From: Ectocarpus siliculosus
Taxonomy: Eukaryota > Sar > Phaeophyceae > Ectocarpales > Ectocarpaceae
Assembly (NCBI GenBank): GCA_000310025.1
Contig: FN649750.1
Span: 1,351,782 to 1,415,781, forward strand
Reading direction: 5' to 3'
Length of the DNA stretch: 64,000 nt
Shown here piece by piece: positions 25,016-35,500 of the stretch (position 1 is its first letter; each line of letters begins with the position of its first letter). Under the pieces are notes generated by a model. The model saw only the letters and a program-made list of their open reading frames with translations. It made no database searches and had not been told where the DNA came from. Made by a program: the position numbers and the translations under genes.

Positions 25016-26925
25016 GTGATCATCGATGTTGAGCTGCTGGGCTCCGTCTACCACTGGAATTTGGACGTGAAAGGCATCACTGCTATCGGTAAGTGTTTGC
25101 CGGTGGTCGCTCGTTTGTGTTTTGTGCCGATGATGTCGTTGCGAGTACTCCTACCGTTTTCGTACTTGTCGCCGCTGTTGTTGAAGATTCTTTGGATGCT
25201 ACTGCTTAAACGAACCCCCACGCTCGCACAACGTGTTCCATTCACTCGTCCCTTGCCTACTACTGGTATGTTGAGAACCGACGGCATCGTTTAAGTGGCC
25301 TCTCCGACGTCTGGACAGCAGGCTAAAATTGACCTTCCTTGCGGTATTGCTATGCCTGCCGGTCTGTCGGATCTGCTGCTTGCTGCCTTTCATCCTCTCA
25401 GAGCTGATCACGGCGCTTGGGTTAGTGGTGGACTACATAGTTCACATCGTGCACTTTTTCCTCCATCAGGTAAATGGTACGACGGGAAGTCTAGGCCGTC
25501 CGCCGCCACGTAGCGTTGCTCTCGTGGTGAACTAGTCAGCGGATGTGTCTACGTTTTCACATGAAAAGACGCAGCCTCGCTCTGGAGCGTTTCGTTACTC
25601 CCCCGACAACTTTGGCCCCTCTGGTCTACTGTACCAGATGTCCAAAGGCAGACAAGAACCCGAACACGTAACCCCTCTTCTCCACTCTGGAACCAATCGA
25701 ACCCGGATCTAATCCAAGCGCTACGGCCAAGGACGCCACACCACTCTACCCCTTTCCCAGCTTAAGTGCGGTATTGCGAGGAGCCTTATAAAGATTAACG
25801 GACGGCATGGAGCAGCCACGCACCCACTCCCCGCTTTGCTCTCTATCGTCATCGTTGGCCCCCTCCATATTTCATCAGGACCCCAGCATCCCGAAGGACG
25901 CGCGAATCGCCGAAGCGCTGGGGGAGATCGGGCCCTCTGTAATGGTGGGAGCAGCGACAACATTCCTGGGAATCATCCCCCTGGCGTTCGCTAACACCTT
26001 TATCTTCCGTGTGTTCTTCAAGATGTTCCTCGTCATCATTTCTTTCGGGGTACGTTTTTCTTCTCGCGTATAGTCTATAGCATGGCTATATTGTTGCCAT
26101 CCATCCATCCGGTAGCATGTTTCCGTTCGGGAAGATGTGGGTGTGTCAACCCATCTATTCCGGCGCCAGCGTACACGCCTTTGGTTGTATGTGTTTGACG
26201 CACCAGTCGGGGTCGTCACACTGGAGGAAGTCCACGCAGGGTGTTTTATTGGTTCTTGATGGAAATCGGAGGCGAGGGACTAATGTATGGAGAATGCAAC
26301 GTGCAATGATCGGGTTTTTCGTACGGCGCCTCGATATTGCAGGTCGATTTTTAGACTCGCCCTCCTCAATCCCCTTGGGCACACATGACATCCGTTCTAC
26401 CATTTGTTTTGTCTTTCTTCCCCCCCCCGCTTCGTAACGCCAGCTTTTCTTCCTCAATCCCCTTGTGCACACTTGACATCCGTATCTTCATTCGTTTCGT
26501 CTTTCTTACCCCTCCCGCTTCGTAACGCCACCTTTTCTCTGGAGTTTTTCCACGGGGTGGTATTCATCCCGGTCATGCTGTCGATACTGCCCGACCGCCT
26601 GGTTTCAAACTCCGGTCACGAACAGGGTACGACATCCATCACAAGACACACCGAAAGCAAGAAGGTACAACCTATTACGTACTACGTGAGCTGTGACCGT
26701 TTCTATGTACAAACAATGTTGTTTTATTAGGCCGCTTTTGGAGTGGTATTTTTGACGTCCATCCGTGGATGCTGTGTCTGCTGCTAGCGTCACGCCCAAA
26801 GCCTCACTTGCTGTCGTTTAGTGAGCAATTCATTACGAGCTGATTTCCCATCTTCCCCCCACCCGGTGATTTGACCTTGGTCCGTCCAATAGGTGGTGGG
26901 CTTAGAAGGACCTCCGTCTGCTTGA
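25016..26925 (+). pseudogene. Truncated third Patched-like copy: last five exons only
   Basis: Exon equivalents 22-26 lie at 25016-25088, 25402-25469, 25879-26049, 26545-26664 and 26893-26925. Lengths and phases equal those of copies 1 and 2, except that the final exon ends early with TGA, as in copy 2. Joined they give 154 residues covering TM9/10 to the C-terminus, including GLVVDY and the block IGPSVMVGAATTFLG. All splice borders are present (the exon 25 acceptor is GGAG rather than GCAG). Homology starts at about 24935 with no upstream exons, so the protein would lack TM1-8. I call it a truncated pseudogene, although the frames are undamaged and a short transcript is possible. Confidence 0.8.
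26352..26541 (+). repeat. 100-bp tandem duplication before exon 25 of the truncated copy
   Basis: The block CCTCAATCCCCTTG..CACA..TGACATCCGT..TTCGTAACGCCA occurs twice, at about 26352-26447 and 26453-26536. Copies 1 and 2 have it once. It duplicates the branch-point and pyrimidine-tract region in front of exon 25. Confidence 0.7.
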
Positions 26926-27320
26926 AACCACCGATAAAAAGACGACGCTCGTGGAACACGAAGGTCCATCCACGTGCTCGCGGTGACGCCGAGGGCGCGT
27001 TCCCGCAAAACTGTGGCTTCTGCCCTGTATGGAACTGTTTTTGCTGCCCGTGCTGTGAGGTGTTTGTGTCATGTTTTATTTAGTTTGGTGTAGACGTTGG
27101 GCTGTGCATCATCGGTGCTAGGTCTTCTAAATAGGTATTCCCTTCTTACGTTTGTTATTTCCTTGTCATGGGGACCTTGTCATGGGGAGGGACGAAGGAA
27201 TGCGGGGTATGGGGCGATATGGTTTGTGGGCGCATGTGCGTACTTGGGGCTGTTTGTGATGTCACGCGTCTCTTTGGGGAGGAAAACTAGAAACCCCGAC
27301 GAGCTGATTGGTACGCGTAA
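26926..27320 (+). other. 3' flank of the truncated copy
   Basis: It matches copy 1 downstream sequence, with about 430 bp missing relative to 19190-19660. Matching then resumes through GTGCTGTGAGGTGTTTG and GAATGCGGGGTATGGGGCG up to about 27320. A short direct duplication, CTTGTCATGGGGA, occurs at 27162-27187. Confidence 0.6.
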
Positions 27321-27351
27321 GGTGGTTCATTGTTTAACGTACATAGGTGAC

Positions 27352-27558
27352 TGACATATTACGTCCCCTGGACCGATTTCCTAACCTCGGCTACTCCACG
27401 ACGAAGAGGACTTGCATGGCCAAGCGATACGTTCTCGTAAACATCTCGACGACGCGGGTCCAACGGTGACAATTTCACCGCCACTCTTTCTAGTGTATAC
27501 GAGTGACGCTTTGAAAATCGGTGTAGGGGGTGTGGTACCTTATGTCGCCTACGGTAGG
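27352..27558 (+). repeat. Dispersed repeat, copy 2 of a pair
   Basis: Counterpart of 3425-3645, in the same orientation. It begins ATATTACGTCCCCTGGACC and ends with a GGGTGTGGTACCTTATG..CCTACGGTAG block. It directly abuts the first CCCATGGGC element. Confidence 0.5.
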
Positions 27559-28075
27559 GTCTCCAACACTTTCTACAATTTCCCGAACGACCCATGAGAC
27601 TCTCATGGGTGACCTATGGGCCGCTCACGGGCACCCCGTTAGACCCCATGGGCACATTGTTGCCCACCGGTAGCCCGTGGGCAGCCCATGGGCGGCCCAT
27701 AGGCAACCCATGGGAAGCCCATGGGCGGCCAATGAGAGCCCTTCAACCGAACCAGTGTACTCTTGAGCAATGGTTCGATAGATTATCTCCTTTGGAACGG
27801 GCACTTAGCGGCTAATACTCCTAACGCTAACCGTAACCCTAACCCCGAACCCACACGATACGTGCTACGTTGGAGTTTGTGGCTAAGTTCTAGGTTGATG
27901 TGAAGGTGGCTATGTTCTAGGTTGATATGCCGGTGGCGAAGTTCTAGGTTGAAGTGCCCACGGTGGGCACTTCATGGGCCGCCCATGGGCCGCTCGTGGG
28001 CATGCCCATGGGTGACCCATGGGCAGCCCATGGGCGGTTTACCAAACTGTCAGTGGTGTGGGAGGTTGGGTAGGT
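27549..28075 (+). mobile_element. CCCATGGGC palindrome element A
   Basis: The element starts GGGTCTCCAACACTTTCTAC and ends near GTGGTGTGGGAG, an imperfect terminal inverted repeat. The outer parts are dense with CCCATGGG palindromes (27600-27730 and 27965-28045). The middle holds a degenerate CCCTAA tract (27821-27847) and three tandem TTCTAGGTTGATRTG units (27890-27950), then GTGCCCACGGTGGGCAC. No transposase is encoded, so it is a non-autonomous element or MITE. Confidence 0.7.
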
Positions 28076-29017
28076 CCGGGTTGCGGACTATGCTGACGAT
28101 GTCTCCGTACCCATGCCCGGCGAGGCAATATCAAGAGGAGTGTCTTTTAACATGTTCTCGACGGACGTGCCTGTCCGCCGTCCTTTTGGTTTCGCCCAGC
28201 CTGCACCCTGCTGACCACACTTGCAGCTGAATGATTGAAAAAGAATGAGCTAGGACCCCAAGCTTGACGTGTCATAATTGTACTTCTACTTGTAGCTGCT
28301 GTACATGCGGGGGAATGCACTGCCGTCAGCTGTACGCATCTCACCTCCTCGGACGCGCCGGGCTTCGGAACGAGCTGCCGTGCTCCAGCGAAGACGACCA
28401 GAGCGTCGAGGGGCATGTCGCCGAAGATGGGCGTTTCCACAAGGCCAAGGGCGACAGAGTTCACCCACCCCCGACGCCGCGTCCTATCGAGATTCGAGCG
28501 GAAGAGGCGTTCACGGGGCAGGCTGGCGGATTAGGAGGGTTGTATCGACGTGTTTCTTGCCGCCATTCGAGCGCCAAAACATCAACTACAGTAGCTGCGC
28601 TATTGACTCCGAAGGCGACGCATTCATTTGCTCGGGGCATGGGGGGGGCATCTCATGCTGCCTTCGATTTCGTAGTGCCCAGGGGCGTGTCATGACGTCA
28701 CCGCTGTCACTGGACGTGTTGCGGTGTGTGGAGTGGTGATATTCGGCAAGCCTTTGGGAGGGTTATTGGATACCTAGAGGAAGTCGGATGGGTCGGCGGT
28801 CCATCTGCAGACAAAACAAGAAAATAGCGAAACAAAGTTCAATACCTACTGGATCTTGGACTACTGTACACCCTATGTAACAACCTGTGCTGCCAAAGTA
28901 GTGGCGATGAAAAAAGAAACTGAGCCTCGACACGATTTTGATTATTCTTTTCTCGCCCAATCGGCAATTTTTCACGAAACTTGGGGCTCCGCTTGGTATG
29001 TGGGAGAATGCAGCCTG

Positions 29018-29125
29018 TGGGTGACCCATGGGCTGCCCATGGGTGTCCCATGGGCGGTGTCCCATGGACGTTTTTACGAAACTGTAGAAATTGTGAGAGA
29101 CCCGCGCTGCGGACACAAATGTTTC
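29018..29125 (-). mobile_element. CCCATGGGC palindrome element B (one end only)
   Basis: The minus strand reads GGGTCTCTCACAATTTCTAC at the right edge, the same terminal repeat as element A, followed by several CCCATGGG palindromes. The other half is absent. It lies 45 bp from an SDR exon. Confidence 0.65.
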
Positions 29126-29608
29126 TCGCACACACACCTGATACTTCAAGCACCAGGCAATGGACTGACGATGATGTCCGGGAGATCCTCGATGGTATCT
29201 ACGGTGATGCCCACGAAAGGGACCGCCTTGAAAACGCCCGCGTTGTTGAAGGCCACGTGTAGCCCGCCGAACTTTTCCATCGCTGCGTCTACCATTTTCT
29301 TGCAGTTCGCTTCCTGTGGTGCGTCGGGGGGGCAGTAAATGTAGCAGTTTGGCATCAATGCGGGTGACACATGGGAGCGTGTCGAGTGGTCACGCCCGCA
29401 ATATGTAGCAGGCGAGGCCCTCTTGTGCATTTTCAGAAAAAAAACGCGAGCGAAAAACAAGCTGGATGCACGTGTTGCGACGCGAAACGAGAGACTTACT
29501 TGAAGTTCATTATTGCGTAGTGTATGAAAACAGAACAGCTTTTCTCACCGAGAGTGTGCGTCATGAAACGATGAAATGGCTCCATGGCTCGCATCATAGT
29601 CTTCCTTA

Positions 29609-30112
29609 CACATTCTCCTACACCACAGGCACTTTTGCTAAACCGCTCATGGGCACTTCATGGACTGCCCATGGACTGCCCATGGGTGGGCCCATGAGCA
29701 GCCCATGATCGACTACGAAGCGCCCACGGTGGGCACTTCAACCTAGAAGTTCGCCACCGGCATTTCAGCCTAGAACATAGCCACCGGTACATCAACCTAG
29801 ACCTTAGCCACCCAACACCAACCTAGCACGTATGTATAGTGTGGGCTTGGGGTTTGGGCTAGCGTTGGGACCGTTACAATGCCCCTTCCAAAGCAGATAT
29901 TGTTTAGGAGCACCCTGGTTCCGGTTGAAGGGCACTCATTGACGGTTCATGGGCTGCCAATGGGCTGGCTGCCCGCCGGATACCCATGGGCTGCCCCGTG
30001 GGCATTCGCCATGGGCACTTGGGTGCCCATGGGCAGCCAATAGGTGCCCCATGGGCAGCCAATGGGTGCCCCATGAGCGGGTAAGAAAAACTGTAGAAAG
30101 AGTAGGAGACCC
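29609..30112 (-). mobile_element. CCCATGGGC palindrome element C
   Basis: This is the most complete member, inverted relative to A and D. The left end TCTCCTACACCACAGG..CCGCTCATGGG (29614-29653) and the reverse complement of the right end, TCTCCTACTCTTTCTACAG..CCGCTCATGGGG (30068-30109), form about 40-bp terminal inverted repeats. CCTTACA occurs just outside both ends and may be a 7-bp target-site duplication. The internal layout equals A in reverse: GTGCCCACGGTGGGCAC, CAACCTAGAA units and a decayed telomere-like stretch. Confidence 0.7.
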
Positions 30113-30704
30113 ACCTTACATGCCCGTGCATGCTCAACAAGAGTTCTCAGTCTATCTGTCGTGCGTACCTTGGAGACACCGCCCACCACAACCGCCACAC
30201 CGGCCGACTTGATTTCCTCGGCCACCTCGTCCCGCTTGGCCTCGCGCCTCGCTACAATCACCAGCTGTGAAATGTGTACGTACGAGTGTTGGAAAATGAC
30301 CAGTACAACCATTGTTCGAAGTGTGGCCCGGAGGGTACCGGTACCTTGAGGAAGCACTCAAGTGAACGTCGTGTGCAGGTTTCTATGTCTTTGATATCGC
30401 ACCGGATGCGATTACACGGTGCGGAAACGTCGGTCTGTTTTTTTCGCGCACCCTGGTGCCATTACGCCGATGGGTGCGAAATCATCGATGGGCACCATAC
30501 AGATAGCGCACGCAATCAAGAAAATTTTGTTAAGAAAAAAAGGCTCAAATGTTTACGGAAAACAAGAAAACAGGGCTAAGAAACGCAGCTCAATCTCGGC
30601 CACAACATGAGGAACGTCCCAACAAGAAACATGATCGTGCGATATCCCAAGACAAAAGAAACAAGGGGTATACAAGCTGGGGCAGCGTGTCCGTTAAGAA
30701 ACAT

Positions 30705-30765
30705 GTCGCGCTGCTGTTGCTGCTGCTTCTGCTGCTGTGCTGCTGCTGCTGCTGCCGTGCTCCCA
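30705..30765 (+). repeat. GCT trinucleotide microsatellite
   Basis: CTGCTGTTGCTGCTGCTTCT-type run. It is not inside any supported exon. Confidence 0.8.
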
Positions 30766-30769
30766 CCCG

Positions 30770-32325
30770 CCTACCTATCTATACATAGCTCATGTCATGT
30801 AATTCTTGGAAGGGGGGGAGAGGGTTCTGTTCGCGGCGCCCCGCGCGCCCCAGAGCGGCCGCGGGCTGCGCTACCCACTGCTGCTGGACTGCCACAACCC
30901 CAATGTTCGCCACACCGAGCTGTCGGTTCAATGCTGTATGAAGGCTTGGTGTGTTGTTGTTTTCTTCGCTAGAAATACGATACGAAAATAAGAGAATCCG
31001 CAGGATGCGACAGCCCAAAGGAATAAGAAATCCATTTTTAGAAATCGGCCGACTTCGGCTGGTCCTTCTGCCCAGAATATGAAATTGAGGCCCGACCCGA
31101 TGTTGACGTTTCTTATTTCCGGGCCCCATGTGTACAAGTCTAACACGCGCATTTATTTACGATACTTCTCATCAAGAGGGCAAAAAGCCTTTACGTGTAT
31201 GTACAGCACCGCCGACACCCTCTCCGGCACCCGTTCTTCTCATGTCATGAGCTTAGGCCTGGGTGGACATATTATCTGTGGGGTCGAGAGGTAGACTATG
31301 GGAAGGAGGAGGTAGACAGCGTGGTTCAGCAGCATGTTGGTGGAGACAAACCCCAGACAAGACCGCAAGTAGGATTTTGTTTTCGATGCTTTCAGTTGGT
31401 GTCTTGTGCACGGGTACAGTAGTCTGTAGTCTATGATCTTCGCGGCGTGCGATCTCTGGGCTTTCGAAAACCGCTGTTGAGAAACAGACTCTCATGGTTT
31501 GCAGATCGCTCCAACGCGTGCTCGCCCGCACATCGTCGCGAACATCACACGAAACATCGCCACCAAACTATGTACAGACGAAATACCTATAGACACATAG
31601 AGAGAGGAAACGATCAGTTTTACTTTCACGACTGCGACGTCGCGGAAAAAAATATTTCGCTCGTTGACACCACCAGCAGCAGCGGAATAAAACGACAGGG
31701 GTCAAGACCGAACGCATCACGCAACATGAGGGAAACAGCATGGGCGTCCTTTCTCCACCTTGATATTTTTGTGTCGCCCCTCTCATCGCGTACGCACCTT
31801 GGTTCCTTCCTTCGCGAAGGCAATGGCGATAGCCTTGCCGATCCCCGACGAAGCACCTGTAACCCAGAATCCGACACACTACACACCCTTCAAGCTTTAT
31901 CCATGATATTGATCTGTCTGAAGATGTCTTAGGTTGGAGAGGGTTTGGACGGAACAGCTCCGTGCCCGCCGAGCTGGAGAGGTGACCGTTGTTGAAGATG
32001 AATGATTATGGAATGGGAGTGGCAGGCAGGGTGGGAAGAACGAGGGGCAGAAATCCTAACCCTATAGTCCGGCGGATAGCGACCCGGTGACCAGCGGGCG
32101 GCGGTGAAATATCCCCGATTCGCCAACACCCTCCCGACTGTGTCACTAAAATACTCCGCCACGTCCCCTTTCGAATGTGGTATAATCTCGAAAGGGTAGT
32201 CTTATGTCTTTGATTGAGTAGCGATGTTTTCTAAGGAATCAAGGAACACTCTTTCTTCTTTTCTTTGCCCGTCGGCCGCTTTTCCGCTTTTTTTTCCGTC
32301 CGCTCCGCTCCGCTTTCCGTCCGGC
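30770..32325. other. Spacer around the 5' SDR exon, otherwise no gene
   Basis: Apart from the SDR exon at 31798-31856 I see no exon with support. A short GCGCCCCGCGCGCCCCAGAG block at about 30835 recalls the GC-rich repeat at 23.5 kb. CCTAACCCTATAG at 32045-32057 is a single telomere-like relic. Confidence 0.4.
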
Positions 32326-32329
32326 CAAG

Positions 32330-32581
32330 CTGGTCCGCCCGTTTTTTTTTGCTGTTCGGTGCAACTGCTGTATTACAGCAAGTATCTTCAGGTTCTTTGT
32401 CGCATCACCGGACCCGCTCACACACACCACTCTCACACGCGCGTTGTTCTCCACCCTATTCACAAGCTGGCGAGCACTCTCTGATACTCCTTCTCTCTGC
32501 GACCTTCACGCACGTGTCAAGGAGGTAATCCGACTAGACTATAGGTGAAACGAAACTTGAAGTGCCGACAAACCATTCAAG
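32330..32581 (+). promoter_or_regulatory. 5' flank/UTR of Patched-like copy 2
   Basis: Homologous to 6690-6922. It is rich in CACACAC and CTCT strings. An in-frame TGA about 25 bases upstream of the ATG at 32582 fixes that ATG as the first possible start of the frame. No TATA box is evident. Confidence 0.45.
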
Positions 32582-35500
32582 ATGGCACCCAACGGCGGCG
32601 CCAGTTCAACCGGCGATGCCCAGGCTAGCAACGCAGGTAAGAGGGAGCCAAACTGCTGTCGAAGAGGTGCCCATGTTGTTTGATTGCAGCTACATCCTGC
32701 TGTGCACGCTAGGGTTGGAACAAATCAGGAGGTTTGAATTTGAATGCTGACAAGTGATGAAAACGAAACAAGAACACACGTACGTACTGCTGGACCTTGC
32801 AGACCTTTCTACAGTCCGGACAAATCGAGCGGCTTTGGACGGAAGGAAACAGAATCTGTTTTTCGGACCAACACCAACGGCGCCGAAAGAGCCCTATAAC
32901 CTCTTGCACTGATCGCGAGCGTGGCTGCTGGGTATGAACCGCCGTTGAGCTATACATAGCACAATGTGACTGCTGTCTCCGGGTTGTCGACCTTCCTCAG
33001 ACCCGACTATGTGCACCGCTCCCTCTTCGCCGCGTTGCTCCACCGCCCTCGTTTGCTCGTTTGAAACAAAAAAAAATGTTCTGCAGACGGTTCCAAGGGT
33101 TCCTCCGCCTGGCCGAGATTTCACGACAGGATCAACGAAGTGGCCGACAATTTCTTCTACCGCCTGGGGTACTGGGTAGCCACGCACCCCAAACGGACCC
33201 TTCTCATCAGCCTCGTTCTTGTGATCGCCTGCTGCTTCGGGTTCGCCAACTTCAGGATTGAGGGCGATGGTGAGCAGAGCCCAAAACCCATGATTACCTT
33301 GGTGCAGGGGGGTCGCAAGATTCATAGAATACTTGATGTTTTTGTTCGCCTTCGTGAAGATGGCCCCGCCGGACCGGCGGCGAGAGGTAATGTAGGCGAT
33401 GTGTTACAGAGCTCACTCGGAATATCATGCCGTGTTCACGAACCATTCATGTTACGTCCGGATCCAATACGTTAGTCGTGGTCCGTTTGTTGTGGATACT
33501 CGCGGACATCCGTCACCGTTAAATTAGATAGAATGTATGTTTGTAACGGGTGGCAATAGCGGCGTTTTTGAAAGCGGCGAGACTGCCATAAAAAGTGGTT
33601 GTCATTTTAATGTTTTCGTTCTCAGATTTTACATCGCACAGGGGTGCCATGTACCCGATACCTGTGCGGAATAATAACTTAGTCGTTGGTCCTGAAAATA
33701 GGGTCTCTCACACTTTCTACAGTTTTCCCAAATGACCCATGGGCCGCCCATGGGCAACCGCCCATGGGCAGCCCATGAATGACCCATGGGTCACCCACGG
33801 GCATGCCCATGCCCATGGGTGGCCCATGGGCAACCCATGGGAAGCCCATGGGAGGCCAATGATAGCCATTCACCCGAACCAGTGTATTCCTAAACAATAG
33901 AATATCTGCTTCGAAACGGGCACTACAGCAGCTAATAACCCTAACCCTAACCCTAACCCTAACCCCAAGCCCACGCGATACGTGCTAGGTTGGCAATGGT
34001 GGCTAAGTTGATGTGAAGTAGCTAGGTGGAAGTGCCCACGGTCGGCACTTCATGGGCCGCCCATGGGCCGCCCATAATCATTCATGCCCATGAATCACCC
34101 ATGGGCAGCCCATGGGCAGCCATCTGTGGCCCATGAAGAGTAGTGTGGGCGATTGGTGTTGAAAAAATAGAAAGTGGCGACGTGGAGTGTTTTTGAACGC
34201 GCACCGTGCCAAGACTCCGACGTGTGCGATTTTGAATGCATCACAGCGGACACACACCAGCACTTTCGTGTGCAGTTGTACTACAGCACCAGGATTACAC
34301 CACAACGAACTCAAACACAAAAGCAAGATAGCACACGCACAAACACAAGCGGCGAAATTACACCCGAGGTAGGAGGTAGGAGGTAGGTGGCGAATTACGA
34401 ATTATTACGTGGAAATTCCCCGACACAGAGGTGTGTGCTCACACACACCACAAAGTAGGGACACGTTGGCTACGATGTCCTTTGGTCTCTTGTGGTTTGT
34501 ACGAGTTCTTGGCTGTTTGAGTGGATACCGTTTGCCGACTTCGACAATAACAACAACATTGAAAACAAGGCAGTTCTATATAGAAAATAGAACATCACGG
34601 TGCCAGAGTACCGCAGTGGAGTTCATGATCCAAGCTCCCGTGGTACAGTAGTGTCCCGCGACAAACGCTGGATACCACTCGTATTATAGCCCAACCTCAC
34701 AGAAGGTATCGGGGTCTCCGTACACCCCTGTGTGAAGTGAACGATACCGTGCGATAATCTATGTAATGAAAATCCCTTCGAACCCGATTTTTTTCCGCAC
34801 CCCCTGTGCCAAGACCCCGGCCTGTGTGGTGCAGCCGATTCGTGCCAAGACGCGTATCCTTGCGGTACTCGGCGATGACAACCCAGGCAAAGCCCACACA
34901 GACACACCTCTTGCGATACACAGGAATTTCCATTCACCAGCCGAAACGATGGCCGCGCTGTGCTGTTCTATTTCTCCCCGCTTGTCTTTTGTGTCTATCG
35001 CCTACGGTCGTGTTTACGTGACTGCTGTCCATTCTCGCTGATTTCCCACGTCCGTCGCGTGCACGATGCCACCACCGACTACGCAAACAACAACGATGGC
35101 GACAACGACAAAAGAGGAAGAACTCTGGGTGCCAGGAAAGTCCTTGGCCAAGGATCACCAGAGCATCATCCTTGAAGACTTCAACGACGGTCAGATAACC
35201 CCACTCTGGAGTCTAGTAACCTGTCTGGCCGGCCCTTGTCCTCTACACCAACCAACGTCGGAAATGATCACCGAATGCCCTAATCGAGTACCTCGGTTGA
35301 CTTCACGCCTTTGAGCCCCCAGCATTCCACGTTTCTTGTGTGTCGCCTCATTTGCCGTTGTATTCCTAACCTTCCGTCTAATGGTTGGCGGTAGTCAACT
35401 GTCCGTCACGGCGCCCGTGCTCGCGCACTACACCAACCCGCCCAATATCATCCTTGCATGCGATGTTTCGTGCCTGTCAGACGGCGAGTATGCCACCTTT

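Larger units (their letters stand above)
28345..31856 (-). pseudogene. Short-chain dehydrogenase/reductase fragments (decayed SDR gene)
   Basis: Four minus-strand exons can be read in order with compatible phases. 31856-31798 carries the nucleotide-binding motif GASSGIGKAIAIAFAKEG. 30264-30169 carries LVIVARREAKRDEVAEEIK. 29313-29170 carries FGGLHVAFNNAGVFKAV (the NNAG motif). 28464-28345 carries VNSVALGLVETPIFGDM. These are classical SDR landmarks for NAD(P)H-dependent oxidoreductases. The exon that should carry the catalytic Ser and YxxxK is not found between 29170 and 28464, and the first exon and the C-terminal end are also missing. Repeat elements B and C sit in the introns close to exon edges. 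Either the gene is broken or some exons are too diverged for me to see. Confidence 0.65.

Noticed and set aside
27600-34140. CRISPR-like spacing of CCCATGGGC repeats
   Set aside because: The repeat units are 9-10 bp palindromes with irregular spacing inside terminal-inverted-repeat elements, in a eukaryotic context with introns; no cas genes or uniform spacers.
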